64,000 nucleotides of DNA from Acidaminococcus massiliensis (lineage in GTDB: Bacteria > Bacillota > Negativicutes > Acidaminococcales > Acidaminococcaceae). The notes under the pieces were generated by a model. It was given only the letters and a program-made list of their open reading frames with translations, did not search any database and had not been told where the DNA came from. The stretch lies in contig NZ_LT608315.1 of the NCBI RefSeq assembly GCF_900095825.1, positions 572,318 through 636,317 on the forward strand, read 5' to 3'. Below are positions 50,203 through 58,589 of this stretch, piece by piece. Numbering within the stretch: position 1 is the stretch's first letter; each line of letters begins with the position of its first letter. The position numbers were made by a program, and so were the translations under genes.

Positions 50203-50646
50203 ATGTTACTGCCTGCTGTTTTCAATGACAATGTGTTCGATGATCTGATGAATGACTTTGACGATGTGTTCTCTGCACGGAATCCTCTGTACGGAAAACA
50301 TGCCAGAAATATGATGAAGACCGATGTACGGGATGTGGGCGACCACTACGAACTGGATATCGATCTGCCGGGCTTCAAGAAGGATGAAATCCATGCACAG
50401 CTGGAAAATGGCTATCTGACCATTAGTGCCAGCAAGGGTGTGGACAAGGATGAAAAAGATAAGAAAGGCCAGTATATCCGCCGTGAACGTACTTTTGGCC
50501 AGTGCGCCCGGAGCTTCTATGTAGGGGAAGGCGTCACCGAGGCTGATGTGAAAGCCAAATACGAGAACGGGATCCTGGAACTGAGCGTTCCCAAGAAGGA
50601 ACCCCAGAAGGTGGACAGCAAGAAATACATCGCTATCGAAGGATAA
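50203..50646 (+). CDS. Small heat-shock protein, Hsp20 family
   Basis: Alpha-crystallin-type ATP-independent chaperone of 147 residues that binds unfolding proteins. The domain spans about 40-140: MKTDVRDVGDHYELDIDLPG, a central loop, and the conserved A-x-x-x-NGxLxLxxPK element AKYENGILELSVPKKE. A CIRCE operator and a leader of about 145 nt precede it. Start 50203 has TGGAGGAA upstream. Transcription control by HrcA is strongly suggested. The long leader could add RNA-level thermal control, which is inference. Confidence 0.93.
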   Translation: MLLPAVFNDNVFDDLMNDFDDVFSARNPLYGKHARNMMKTDVRDVGDHYELDIDLPGFKKDEIHAQLENGYLTISASKGVDKDEKDKKGQYIRRERTFGQCARSFYVGEGVTEADVKAKYENGILELSVPKKEPQKVDSKKYIAIEG

Positions 50647-50691
50647 CGAGGCAGGGAGGTCTCGGAAGAGGATCGGGATCTCCGATAGGAA

Positions 50692-50739
50692 CCGGAAGGG
50701 ACTGCTGCAGGGGCAGCAGTCCCTTCCGGCTTTATTTTT
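50692..50739 (+). terminator. hsp20 terminator
   Basis: CCGGAAGGGACTGCTGC and GCAGCAGTCCCTTCCGG arms, AGGG loop, then CTTTATTTTT. Confidence 0.88.
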
Positions 50740-50913
50740 GACTGTCCGGTCACCTTAAAAAGCGGATAGTTTACAGGGGCTTCAAGGGATCTCTGTGGCA
50801 AAAAAATGAAAAAGATGAATTTTTTCGCAGAGAATTGATGGAGGTTTTGTCACGTGCTATAGTATTTTATTATAGAGGTCATTTATAGGATAAAGAATGG
50901 AGTCATAGGTTTT

Positions 50914-51615
50914 ATGGGCAGAAACAGAAAACAAACGTTGGTAGACGCTACTCCCCAGGATCAGGCCATCCGGAACCAGATCCTGCGTACGGCAGCCAAA
51001 TTGCTGCAGGAAGTGGGATACCAGCGGACGACCCTGAGCCGGATCAGTGAAGTGTCCGGGGTGGGGCCTACAGAACTCCGTCACTGGTACAGGACCAAAG
51101 ACGAGATCCTGGCGGCGCTGACGGAACAGCTGCTGACCCGTTCCCAGGAAGTGATGGAAAAAGAACTGGCACCTTCCGAAATCCTGCTGAAAGAAAATCC
51201 CAAAGAGATGCTGGCCCTGTACCAGTACATTATCCCTTTGGCCATCGCTCTGGAGGCCATGGATGCAAGCGCCATACTCTGCAGCATCTACAAGACCATG
51301 TATACCACACCCCGGCTCTTTGAAATGCTGGTGGACCGGCATGCTTCCTATGCCCACCTGACTTTTGCCCGGGATTTTACGGCCCAGGAATGCTATGAGC
51401 GGGTACTGGTGGTGCGGTCTTCCCTGAGCGGGTATATCCTGGCCCATGAATTCCGGTATCTGTTCCCCCGGGAGCAGCTGAAGCGGCTGATCCTGACCCA
51501 GGCACTGGAAATCTTCGATGTGCCGCCGGAGAAAACCGAAATGGTCCTGGTGGAACTGGAAACCCAGCGGGAGAAAATGTTGGAAGTGGGAAAGCGGATC
51601 TTTCAGATGGTATGA
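50914..51615 (+). CDS. TetR family regulator (paralogue 2)
   Basis: Regulator of 233 residues with a TetR HTH (TAAKLLQEVGYQRTTLSRIS then VGPTELRHWYRTKDEIL) and a helical ligand domain. It shares with the 48320 gene the GRxRK N-terminus, the V/TGYxRTTL core and the pattern of an aromatic-rich second half, so the two are probably paralogues. It stands alone between terminators. The downstream ECF operon is one possible target. Confidence 0.83.
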   Translation: MGRNRKQTLVDATPQDQAIRNQILRTAAKLLQEVGYQRTTLSRISEVSGVGPTELRHWYRTKDEILAALTEQLLTRSQEVMEKELAPSEILLKENPKEMLALYQYIIPLAIALEAMDASAILCSIYKTMYTTPRLFEMLVDRHASYAHLTFARDFTAQECYERVLVVRSSLSGYILAHEFRYLFPREQLKRLILTQALEIFDVPPEKTEMVLVELETQREKMLEVGKRIFQMV

Positions 51616-51619
51616 AGAA

Positions 51620-51667
51620 GGGGCTGCTGCACGTGTGAAAAACATACACGTGCAGCAGCCCCTTTTT
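51620..51667 (+). terminator. Terminator of the second tetR gene
   Basis: Perfect 17-base arms GGGGCTGCTGCACGTGT and ACACGTGCAGCAGCCCC, then five T. Confidence 0.9.
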
Positions 51668-51669
51668 CC

Positions 51670-51698
51670 TTGACATCCTCCCCGCTGCCCCATAAACT
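51670..51698 (+). promoter_or_regulatory. Promoter of the ECF operon
   Basis: TTGACA (51670-51675), 17 bases, TAAACT (51693-51698). A TATAAT at 51705-51710 is an alternative -10 without a good -35. No vitamin riboswitch was recognised in the roughly 30-nt leader. Confidence 0.5.
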
Positions 51699-51736
51699 AT
51701 ATTCTATAATCCATTGCAGCAAAGGAGCATCGTATC

Positions 51737-52306
51737 ATGGATAAACCGATTCCGGATCTGATTACGGTGGAAGCAGCACGGGATACCCATCGCTGGGTGG
51801 CGATGACGGCGCTGCTGCTGGCCATCGGTGTCATCCTCCATACCATCAGCCCCAATGTGGGCGGGGTGACCCCCAACTGGACCATTGCCATGTATTCCAT
51901 CACCATCAGCCTGACCAAACCCGGTCCCACCCGGGCCTTGGGCATCGGGTTCGTGGCTGGACTGACTTTGATCCCCTCTTCCAAATCCGCTTTTCCTCTG
52001 GGAAATATCGCCAGTGAACTGAGCGGAGCCCTGACGGCCTGCCTCCTGGTGAAGGCATTTGCCCTGGCCCATCTGGAAGGGCTGAAGGTCAAACCGTTCA
52101 TCATCGGCTTCTTGGCTACCTCCGTGAGCGGCAGCGTGTTCACCTATATCCTGAAGCTGGTACTGGGACTGCCCCTTACGGTGTGGACCCATGCCATGCT
52201 GCCGGTGGTGCTTACCGTGGGCGTCCTGAACGGAGTGGTGACCCAGGTGCTGTACGGCCCGGTCCGGAAGATTTTCTTTGCCACGGAGGGAAAACGCCAT
52301 GAGTGA
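51737..52306 (+). CDS. ECF transporter substrate-specific (S) component
   Basis: Small membrane protein of 189 residues with five to six helices, the size and character of energy-coupling-factor S components. It is followed by two ATPases and a T component in a four-gene operon with 4-8-bp overlaps, which supports the assignment. The segments GGVTPNWTIAMYSI and KSAFPLGNIASELSGAL may line the binding site. The substrate (often a vitamin, metal or small metabolite) cannot be deduced. Confidence 0.75.
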   Translation: MDKPIPDLITVEAARDTHRWVAMTALLLAIGVILHTISPNVGGVTPNWTIAMYSITISLTKPGPTRALGIGFVAGLTLIPSSKSAFPLGNIASELSGALTACLLVKAFALAHLEGLKVKPFIIGFLATSVSGSVFTYILKLVLGLPLTVWTHAMLPVVLTVGVLNGVVTQVLYGPVRKIFFATEGKRHE

Positions 52307-53159
52307 TACAGCCATCCGGATTACGGATTTTTATTTTGCCTATCTGAACAGTGACCTGGTGCTGAAGGATATCAACCTGGAGATCCAGAAAGGCAGCTTC
52401 ACCGCCATTGCCGGGCCCAGCGGCGCCGGCAAGACCACTTTGTGCAAGGCCATGACGGGAATCGTCCCTCATTATTACGGCGGCCGGTACCATGGTTCCG
52501 TAGAAGTCCTGGGAGAAGACATCCGGGGCCGGAAGATCTCTGAAATCGCCATGCGGGTGGGGATCATGATGGACGATTACGAAAGCCAGATGGTTTCCCT
52601 GACGGCCGGAGAAGAAATCGCCTTCGGCCTCTTGAACCACGGCTTCTCTCCGGAAGAAGTGGACAAGCGGGTAAGCCAGGCCCTGGCGGATGTGGGCCTT
52701 CCTGGCCGGGAAAACTATCAGCTGGATGAACTGTCCGGGGGCCAGCGCCAGCGGCTGCTGCTGGCTTCCGTGCTGGCCTGCCGGCCGGAAGTGCTGATCT
52801 TGGATGAACCGGTTTCTGCCTTGGATCCGGATGGGGCCCGGTCTCTGTATGCCCTGCTGTACAAGATCTACCAGCAGCACCGGATGACGGTGGTGGTAGA
52901 ACATGACCTGAACTATCTGCTGCCCTATATGACGGATCTGGTGCTGATCAGCGGCGGCGAAGCCCGGGTGCAGGGCAGATTCGAAGCAGCGGCCCGAGCT
53001 GCCTTTGCCCAGGAAGACCTGCGGGAGAATCTGCCGGAACTGTGGCTGGTGAAGCTAGGCTTGGAAGAAAAGTATCAGGTGCGGTTGGGCAGCTGGAGAA
53101 CGGAAGAAGAAGCAGAGAAAGAACTGCTCCAGAAATTTCAGGGAGGCGGCAAGGCATGA
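52299..53159 (+). CDS. ecfA1: ECF transporter ATPase A1
   Basis: ABC ATPase of 286 residues: Walker A GPSGAGKTT, Q-loop region MDDYESQMV, signature LSGGQRQRLLLA, Walker B VLILDEPVSALD and switch His in VVVEHD. The C-terminal 60 residues extend beyond the ATPase core, as usual in EcfA. Start 52299 overlaps the S-component stop by eight bases and has GGAGGG upstream. Confidence 0.9.
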   Translation: MSDTAIRITDFYFAYLNSDLVLKDINLEIQKGSFTAIAGPSGAGKTTLCKAMTGIVPHYYGGRYHGSVEVLGEDIRGRKISEIAMRVGIMMDDYESQMVSLTAGEEIAFGLLNHGFSPEEVDKRVSQALADVGLPGRENYQLDELSGGQRQRLLLASVLACRPEVLILDEPVSALDPDGARSLYALLYKIYQQHRMTVVVEHDLNYLLPYMTDLVLISGGEARVQGRFEAAARAAFAQEDLRENLPELWLVKLGLEEKYQVRLGSWRTEEEAEKELLQKFQGGGKA

Positions 53160-53965
53160 TTGAAGCAAAAGCAGTGAACTTTGCCTATCGGCGGGGCATC
53201 CCTGTGCTCCAGGACATCAGCTGCCGGATCGAAGACGGGGAAGCGGCAGCCCTTCTGGGGCGCAACGGCAGCGGCAAGACCACCCTCAGCCGGCTGTTCA
53301 TGGCCCTGAACCATCCTCGGAGCGGACAGGTGCTGGTGGATGGAGTGGATATCGTGGATTACGAACCGGCGGACCTGGCCGACAAGGTGGGATACGTATT
53401 CCAGAATCCGGATCTGCAGCTTTTGGGAGATACGGTCTACGATGAAGTGGCTTATGGGCTCCAGAATCGAAAAATGCCCAAAGAAACCTTGGACCGGCAG
53501 GTGCGGGATGCGGTGGAAGCCATGGGGCTGACCTCCTATCTGGACCAGTATCCCCGGGGACTCTCTTTTGGCCAGAAACGGCGGCTGGGAGTGGCGGTGG
53601 CTTTGGCCCTCCAGCCCCGGACCCTGATCCTGGACGAAATCACCAACGGCCAGGATGAACAGGAAAAGCAGCATATGATGACGTATCTGGCCCGACTCCA
53701 GAAAGAGAAGCATATGACGTTGATCTTGATCACCCATGATATGGAGATTGCCCGGAAGTATACGGACCATGCCCTGGTGCTCCATGACGGACAGCTGGTC
53801 TATGACGGGAAAACGGCGGAACTGTTCGACGGGCAGCGGCCTATAGGGGAATGGGGACTGCGGCAGCCGGTCCTGGCCCGTCTGGGAGCCCTGTTCCATG
53901 TGGAAGCCGACAGCCCGGAGGCCTTGTGCCGTCAGCTGCAGCTGAAAGAAGGTGGCAAGGCATGA
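53156..53965 (+). CDS. ecfA2: ECF transporter ATPase A2
   Basis: Second ABC ATPase, 269 residues: Walker A GRNGSGKTT, Q-loop FQNPDLQLL, signature LSFGQKRRLGVAVAL (a variant of LSGGQ), Walker B LILDEITNGQD and switch His LITHD. Overlaps the first ATPase by four bases (ATGA). Confidence 0.9.
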   Translation: MIEAKAVNFAYRRGIPVLQDISCRIEDGEAAALLGRNGSGKTTLSRLFMALNHPRSGQVLVDGVDIVDYEPADLADKVGYVFQNPDLQLLGDTVYDEVAYGLQNRKMPKETLDRQVRDAVEAMGLTSYLDQYPRGLSFGQKRRLGVAVALALQPRTLILDEITNGQDEQEKQHMMTYLARLQKEKHMTLILITHDMEIARKYTDHALVLHDGQLVYDGKTAELFDGQRPIGEWGLRQPVLARLGALFHVEADSPEALCRQLQLKEGGKA

Positions 53966-54630
53966 AAATCACAGCCTTTACGAAATTGATCCTGGTGCTG
54001 GCGGTGACGGCCTGGGTGTTCCTGCTGCCGATCCCGGCGGTGGCCACGCTGCTGGTATTGGAACTGGTGATCCTGCTGTACATCAAGCGGGACCGGATGA
54101 CCATGGCCGCCATCGGGACCTTGACGGTGTTCACCGGCATGATGGTGGTGCTCCAGCTGCTGTTCGGCTCCCCCCTGTATGTGGCTCTCACCGGGGGCCT
54201 GCGGATGTTCGTCATGACCACCGCTTTCCTGTGCCTCCTGGCTTCTACCCGGATCCAGGACATCGCCCAGGCCCTGGTGGAAAAATTCCATATGCCCTAT
54301 GAATATGCCTTCATGCTCACTACGGCCCTGCGGTTTGTGCCGGATTTCCTGTCGGATTCCGCCATTACTCTGGACGCCCAGTCCTGCCGGGGCTATTCCA
54401 ACCGGGGGAATGCCTTCAAACGGCTCTATGCTTATCTGGCGGTGGTAAAACCCCTGGTGATGTGGGCCGTGGCCAAATCCGATACCTTGGCCCTTTCCAT
54501 GGAACTGAAAGGCTTCGGACCCAATACCTATAAGAACCGCCGGCCCATGCGGCTGCATCTGGGGGACTATGTGACGCTTGTGATCGTCATCGTGCTGAGC
54601 ACGTATCCCATCTGGGTGAAGCATATTTAA
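53962..54630 (+). CDS. ecfT: ECF transporter transmembrane (T) component
   Basis: Membrane coupling protein of 222 residues with four to five helices in the N-terminal half and the two Ala-Arg-Gly-type coupling motifs replaced by close relatives: SCRGYSNRG and MELKGFGPN. It links the ATPases to the S component. Overlaps ecfA2 by four bases. Confidence 0.88.
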   Translation: MKITAFTKLILVLAVTAWVFLLPIPAVATLLVLELVILLYIKRDRMTMAAIGTLTVFTGMMVVLQLLFGSPLYVALTGGLRMFVMTTAFLCLLASTRIQDIAQALVEKFHMPYEYAFMLTTALRFVPDFLSDSAITLDAQSCRGYSNRGNAFKRLYAYLAVVKPLVMWAVAKSDTLALSMELKGFGPNTYKNRRPMRLHLGDYVTLVIVIVLSTYPIWVKHI

Positions 54631-54637
54631 GGCTGAC

Positions 54638-54773
54638 GCATAACCCAGGCGCACGATATGGGCCCATCTGCTTTGTCAGGAGGGATTTGGAAGCCGGGCA
54701 TATACCGGCTATGTATTATGCCCAACTTCCAAATCCCTCCTTTCGCGCATCTGGACCCATCTCGTGTGCCTGG
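54638..54773. repeat. Long intergenic hairpin element, copy 1
   Basis: An inverted repeat of about 130 bp. Outer arms start CCAGGCGCACGATATGGG (54645) and end with CCCATCTCGTGTGCCTGG (54773). A second stem with arms GGAGGGATTTGGAAG/CTTCCAAATCCCTCC lies inside it. A homologous element is at 60207-60341, with matching changes in the paired arms. Confidence 0.85.
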
Positions 54774-54974
54774 CCCACCCTCCTTATATCCGCCCTTTTC
54801 AAGGGCGGGGGATCATCCGTAAGGATGGTGGTGGGTTAGCAGCCTCCGGCTGCGTCTTTTTTCCAGAAAACCGCGGTGCGGTTTTCCTCCTTTGGCCAGA
54901 GACCAGAGACCAGAGACTAATGACGTGTGCGGCTGCTTGGACAGCCGCACACCTTTTCACGAAAGGACAATAAT
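54774..54974. other. Non-coding segment before tex
   Basis: No gene seen. It holds a hairpin CCGCCCTT/AAGGGCGG near 54790-54808, a terminator-like GCAGCC-TCC-GGCTGC followed by GTCTTTTTT (54839-54862), a short tandem repeat of AGAGACC (54896-54916), and a hairpin GTGTGCGGCTG/CAGCCGCACAC followed by CTTTT (54925-54957) that ends just before the tex Shine-Dalgarno. Confidence 0.6.
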
Positions 54975-57140
54975 ATGAAACAAACTGACATCGCCCCGGT
55001 CATTGCCCGGGAACTTTCTGTCCAGCCCTGGCAGGTGGAAAAGACCGTGGAACTGCTGGATGGAGGGAATACGGTTCCCTTCATCGCCCGCTACCGGAAG
55101 GAGATGACGGGGTCCCTCTTGGATGAACAGATCCGGACCATCGAAGAACGGCTGGGGACTCTCCGGAATCTGGTGAAGCGCCAGGAAGAGATCCTGGCCA
55201 AAATCGACGAACAGGGGAAACTGACCCCGGAACTGCGCCAGGCTATCGAAGGAGCAGAAAAACTCACAGAACTGGAAGATTATTACCTGCCCTATAAACA
55301 AAAGCGGCGGACCCGTGCCCAACAGGCTCGGGAAAAAGGACTGGAACCTTTGGCTGCGGCGTTCCTCCTTCAGCGGGAACAGAAGGGGGATGCCCTGACT
55401 GCTGCCCAGGCCTATGTGGACCCGGAAAAAGGCGTGGAAACGCCGGAAGAAGCGTTGGCCGGAGCCAGGGATATCGTGGCAGAACTGGCGGCAGAAGATG
55501 CCGCTCTCCGGCAGACTCTCCGGGAGCAGCTGTGGAACCATGGATTCCTCCAGACAGAACTGGTGGAAGAGGCTCCGGAAGCCCAGACTTTCCTGATGTA
55601 CAAAGAGTACCGGGAACCGGTGCGGACCCTGCCTTCCCATCGGGTGCTGGCCATCAACCGGGGAGAAAAGAAAGGCTGTCTGAAAGTCCATTTGGTATGG
55701 GAAGAAGAGACGGCTATCCGCCGGATGGAACGCCGGGTCTTCCGCCGTCCCTGCATCTATACGGACCAGCTGAAGGAAGCCTTGGCGGACAGCTGGAAAC
55801 GGCTGCTGTTCCCGGCCCTGGAACGGGAAATCCGGAACCAGCTGACGGAACAGGCAGAGGCACAGGCCATCAAGGTGTTCGGGGCCAACCTGCGGCAGCT
55901 GCTGCTCCAGGCCCCTCTGGGCGGCCATACGGTGATGGGCTTGGACCCGGGTTACCGGACCGGCTGCAAGGTGGCGGTGGTGGATCCCACCGGCCAGGTG
56001 CTGGACCATGGAGTGATCCAGGTGACCCAGGGAGAGGGGCAGAAGAAAAAAGCGGAAGAGCTGCTCCTGTCCCTGATCCAAAAGCACCATGTGACCCTGC
56101 TGTCCATCGGCAACGGCACGGCTTCCTATGAAACGGAACAGTTTGCGGCCCAACTGATCCAAGAACACCATCTGCAGGATGTCCATTACCTGATCACCAA
56201 CGAAGCGGGGGCTTCCGTGTATTCTGCGTCCAAACTGGCCCAGGAGGAACTGCCGGAATACGATGTGACCATCCGGGGTGCGGTATCCCTGGCCCGGCGG
56301 ATCCAGGATCCTCTGGCGGAACTGGTGAAGATCGATCCCCAGGCCATCGGAGTGGGACAGTACCAGCATGATGTGGATCAGAAGGCACTGGCAGGGACCC
56401 TGGACGGGGTGGTGGAAATGGCGGTGAACCATGTGGGCGTGGACCTGAATACGGCTTCGCCGGCCCTGCTCCGCCATGTGGCCGGAATCACCGCTGCCAC
56501 CGCCGGGAATATCGTAGCTTACCGGAACGCCAACGGCCGTTTCACCGGCAGGCGGCAGCTGCTGAAGGTGCCCCGGCTGGGACCGGCAGCCTTTACCCAG
56601 TGTGCCGGGTTCCTGCGGATCCGAGACGGGAAATCCCCTCTGGATGCGACCCCTGTCCATCCGGAATCTTATGGCCTGGCCGAGAAACTGCTAGAGAAGC
56701 TGGGCTTTGCTCTGGACGATTTAAAAGATAAAGAAAAGCTGGCCCTCTTGGCCGCTAAACGGAAAGAAGCGGACGAAGCCCGGCTGGCCCGGGAACTGGG
56801 GGCGGGGGAACCCACCATCCATGACATCCTGGATGCATTGGTGGCACCGGGCCGGGATCCCCGGGCGGACCTGCCGGCTCCTTTGACCCGGCAGAACATC
56901 GTCAAACTGTCGGATATCAAAGTGGGGACGATCCTCCGGGGCACGGTGCGGAACGTGACGGATTTCGGCGCCTTTGTGGATATCGGCATCAAGACCGCCG
57001 GCCTGATCCACATCTCGGAAATGAGTGAGCGGCGGATCAAGCATCCCCTGGACGTGGTCAGCGTGGGAGAGACGGTCCAGGTCAAGGTCATCAGTGTGGA
57101 TGAGAAGAGGGGGCGGATCGGCCTTACTTTGAAAAAATAA
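54975..57140 (+). CDS. tex: Tex family RNA-binding transcription accessory protein
   Basis: Protein of 721 residues with the full Tex layout: N-terminal helical domain, YqgF-like RNase H fold (MGLDPGYRTGCKVAVV), helix-hairpin-helix repeats (VDLNTASPALLRHVAGI), and C-terminal S1 RNA-binding domain (GTVRNVTDFGAFVDIGIKTA). Tex binds nucleic acid and RNA polymerase and affects transcription. Start 54975 has AAAGGAC upstream. The hairpin just before it could attenuate expression. Confidence 0.94.
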   Translation: MKQTDIAPVIARELSVQPWQVEKTVELLDGGNTVPFIARYRKEMTGSLLDEQIRTIEERLGTLRNLVKRQEEILAKIDEQGKLTPELRQAIEGAEKLTELEDYYLPYKQKRRTRAQQAREKGLEPLAAAFLLQREQKGDALTAAQAYVDPEKGVETPEEALAGARDIVAELAAEDAALRQTLREQLWNHGFLQTELVEEAPEAQTFLMYKEYREPVRTLPSHRVLAINRGEKKGCLKVHLVWEEETAIRRMERRVFRRPCIYTDQLKEALADSWKRLLFPALEREIRNQLTEQAEAQAIKVFGANLRQLLLQAPLGGHTVMGLDPGYRTGCKVAVVDPTGQVLDHGVIQVTQGEGQKKKAEELLLSLIQKHHVTLLSIGNGTASYETEQFAAQLIQEHHLQDVHYLITNEAGASVYSASKLAQEELPEYDVTIRGAVSLARRIQDPLAELVKIDPQAIGVGQYQHDVDQKALAGTLDGVVEMAVNHVGVDLNTASPALLRHVAGITAATAGNIVAYRNANGRFTGRRQLLKVPRLGPAAFTQCAGFLRIRDGKSPLDATPVHPESYGLAEKLLEKLGFALDDLKDKEKLALLAAKRKEADEARLARELGAGEPTIHDILDALVAPGRDPRADLPAPLTRQNIVKLSDIKVGTILRGTVRNVTDFGAFVDIGIKTAGLIHISEMSERRIKHPLDVVSVGETVQVKVISVDEKRGRIGLTLKK

Positions 57141-57250
57141 AATGGAAAAAATCTAAAAAGTTCCTTGAAAAATGGACCCATTTCTTGTAAAGTGTAAGGA
57201 GCTCAGTAAAATCATGAACCGTATCCCATTGGAAAAGAAAGAGGAGTCCT

Positions 57251-58570
57251 ATGCTTCAGCGCAAGATCGAAAAGTTCCTGCAGACCTGGAAACGGGTCCC
57301 GAAACACAATCCCCTGGTGGTCAAGGGATGCCGCCATTGCGGAAAGACCACCTCCATCCTGGATTTTGCCAGGAAGGAATATGCCCATGTGGTATACTTG
57401 AATTTCCTGGAAAAACCAGATTATGCTGCCATCTTCCAGGATTCCCTGGATGTGAATTACCTGGTGATGCTGATTACAGCACTGGTAGGGCCGGAAGCGG
57501 TCTTCGAACCTTACCGGACCGTGCTGGTGCTGGATGAGATCCAAGAATGCCCGGAAGCCAGGGCTGCCCTGAAAGCCTTTAAACTGGACGGAAGGTACGA
57601 TGTGATCGCAGCCGGATCCCTGCTGGGGGTCAAGGGCTATGGGAAAGAACCCGCCCCTATTGCCGTAGGCTGTGAGACCGTGGTGAATATGGTCCCTCTG
57701 GATTTCGAGGAATTTCTCTGGGCCAACGGGATCACCACTCCGGTGCTGGATATGCTCCACCAGAGCCTGGACCGGGAAACTCCGGTGCCGGAAGCCCTCC
57801 ATCTGCGGCTGAATGAACTGCTGCGCCAGTATGTGCTGGTGGGGGGGATGCCGGCCGTGGTGGAAGAATACGTCCGGAGCCATGACCTGCAGAAAGTCCT
57901 GGAGATGCAGCAAAAGATCCTCCAAGATTATGAGGAGAACCTGTTCGTCCAGGTGAACAAGCGGGCCCGGGCCAAGCTGAAGACGGTGCTGGATGCCGTC
58001 CCTCTCCAGCTGAACAAGGAAAACAAGAAATACCAGTATGCCCAGCTGAAGAAGGGGTCCAAGGCCTCTCAGTTCGAAGGGGCTCTGCTGTGGCTGGAAG
58101 AAGCCGGGATCGTCACCCGGAGCTACAACCTGACGGAACCGGGGCTGCCCTTGGAGCGGCATGCCATCGATTCCATCTTCAAAGTCTATTTGAAGGATGT
58201 GGGGCTGTATGCAGCGATGCTCGCCGGGGAAGACCGGCAGAAGCTCCTCCAGGGGGATCTGTCCGGCTGCCAGGGAGCTGTCTATGAGAGCCTGGCGGCG
58301 GATCTCCTGAGCAAGAGCGGACGGAAGCTCTATTATTATCACAAGAATTCCGGACTGGAAGTGGATTTCGTCATCCTCCACGAGGGGAAAAGCACCCTGG
58401 TGAAAGCGACTCCTTCCACCGGGAATACCAAGAGCCTGAAGACACTGCTCCAGCAGCCGGAAAAATACCAGGTGGAACAAGCTATCCAGCTGGGGATGGA
58501 CAATGTGGCCCGGAAGGGAAAAATCCTGGAACTGCCTTTGTATTTCGGCTTCCTGGTGGGAGCCTACTGA
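57251..58570 (+). CDS. AAA-fold ATPase with DUF4143 domain
   Basis: ATPase of 439 residues of the common DUF4143 family. The P-loop is VKGCRHCGKTT (family form usually xGxRQVGKT), Walker B VLVLDEIQECPEA, and sensor-like IAAGSLLGV. The C-terminal half is the DUF4143 domain with the nuclease-like GLEVDFVILHEGKSTLVKA segment (D..V...E/K pattern). Function in bacteria is unresolved; related genes occur near toxin-antitoxin and mobile elements. The unusual Cys after Arg-His in the P-loop may be lineage-specific. AAGAGGAG lies upstream of the ATG. Confidence 0.82.
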   Translation: MLQRKIEKFLQTWKRVPKHNPLVVKGCRHCGKTTSILDFARKEYAHVVYLNFLEKPDYAAIFQDSLDVNYLVMLITALVGPEAVFEPYRTVLVLDEIQECPEARAALKAFKLDGRYDVIAAGSLLGVKGYGKEPAPIAVGCETVVNMVPLDFEEFLWANGITTPVLDMLHQSLDRETPVPEALHLRLNELLRQYVLVGGMPAVVEEYVRSHDLQKVLEMQQKILQDYEENLFVQVNKRARAKLKTVLDAVPLQLNKENKKYQYAQLKKGSKASQFEGALLWLEEAGIVTRSYNLTEPGLPLERHAIDSIFKVYLKDVGLYAAMLAGEDRQKLLQGDLSGCQGAVYESLAADLLSKSGRKLYYYHKNSGLEVDFVILHEGKSTLVKATPSTGNTKSLKTLLQQPEKYQVEQAIQLGMDNVARKGKILELPLYFGFLVGAY

Positions 58571-58589
58571 AAAAACAGGAGGTGCGGAA

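Noticed and set aside
57172-57537. Alternative small frame at the start of the DUF4143 gene
   Set aside because: It overlaps the ATPase gene in another frame, has no ribosome binding site, and reads as shuffled out-of-frame protein.
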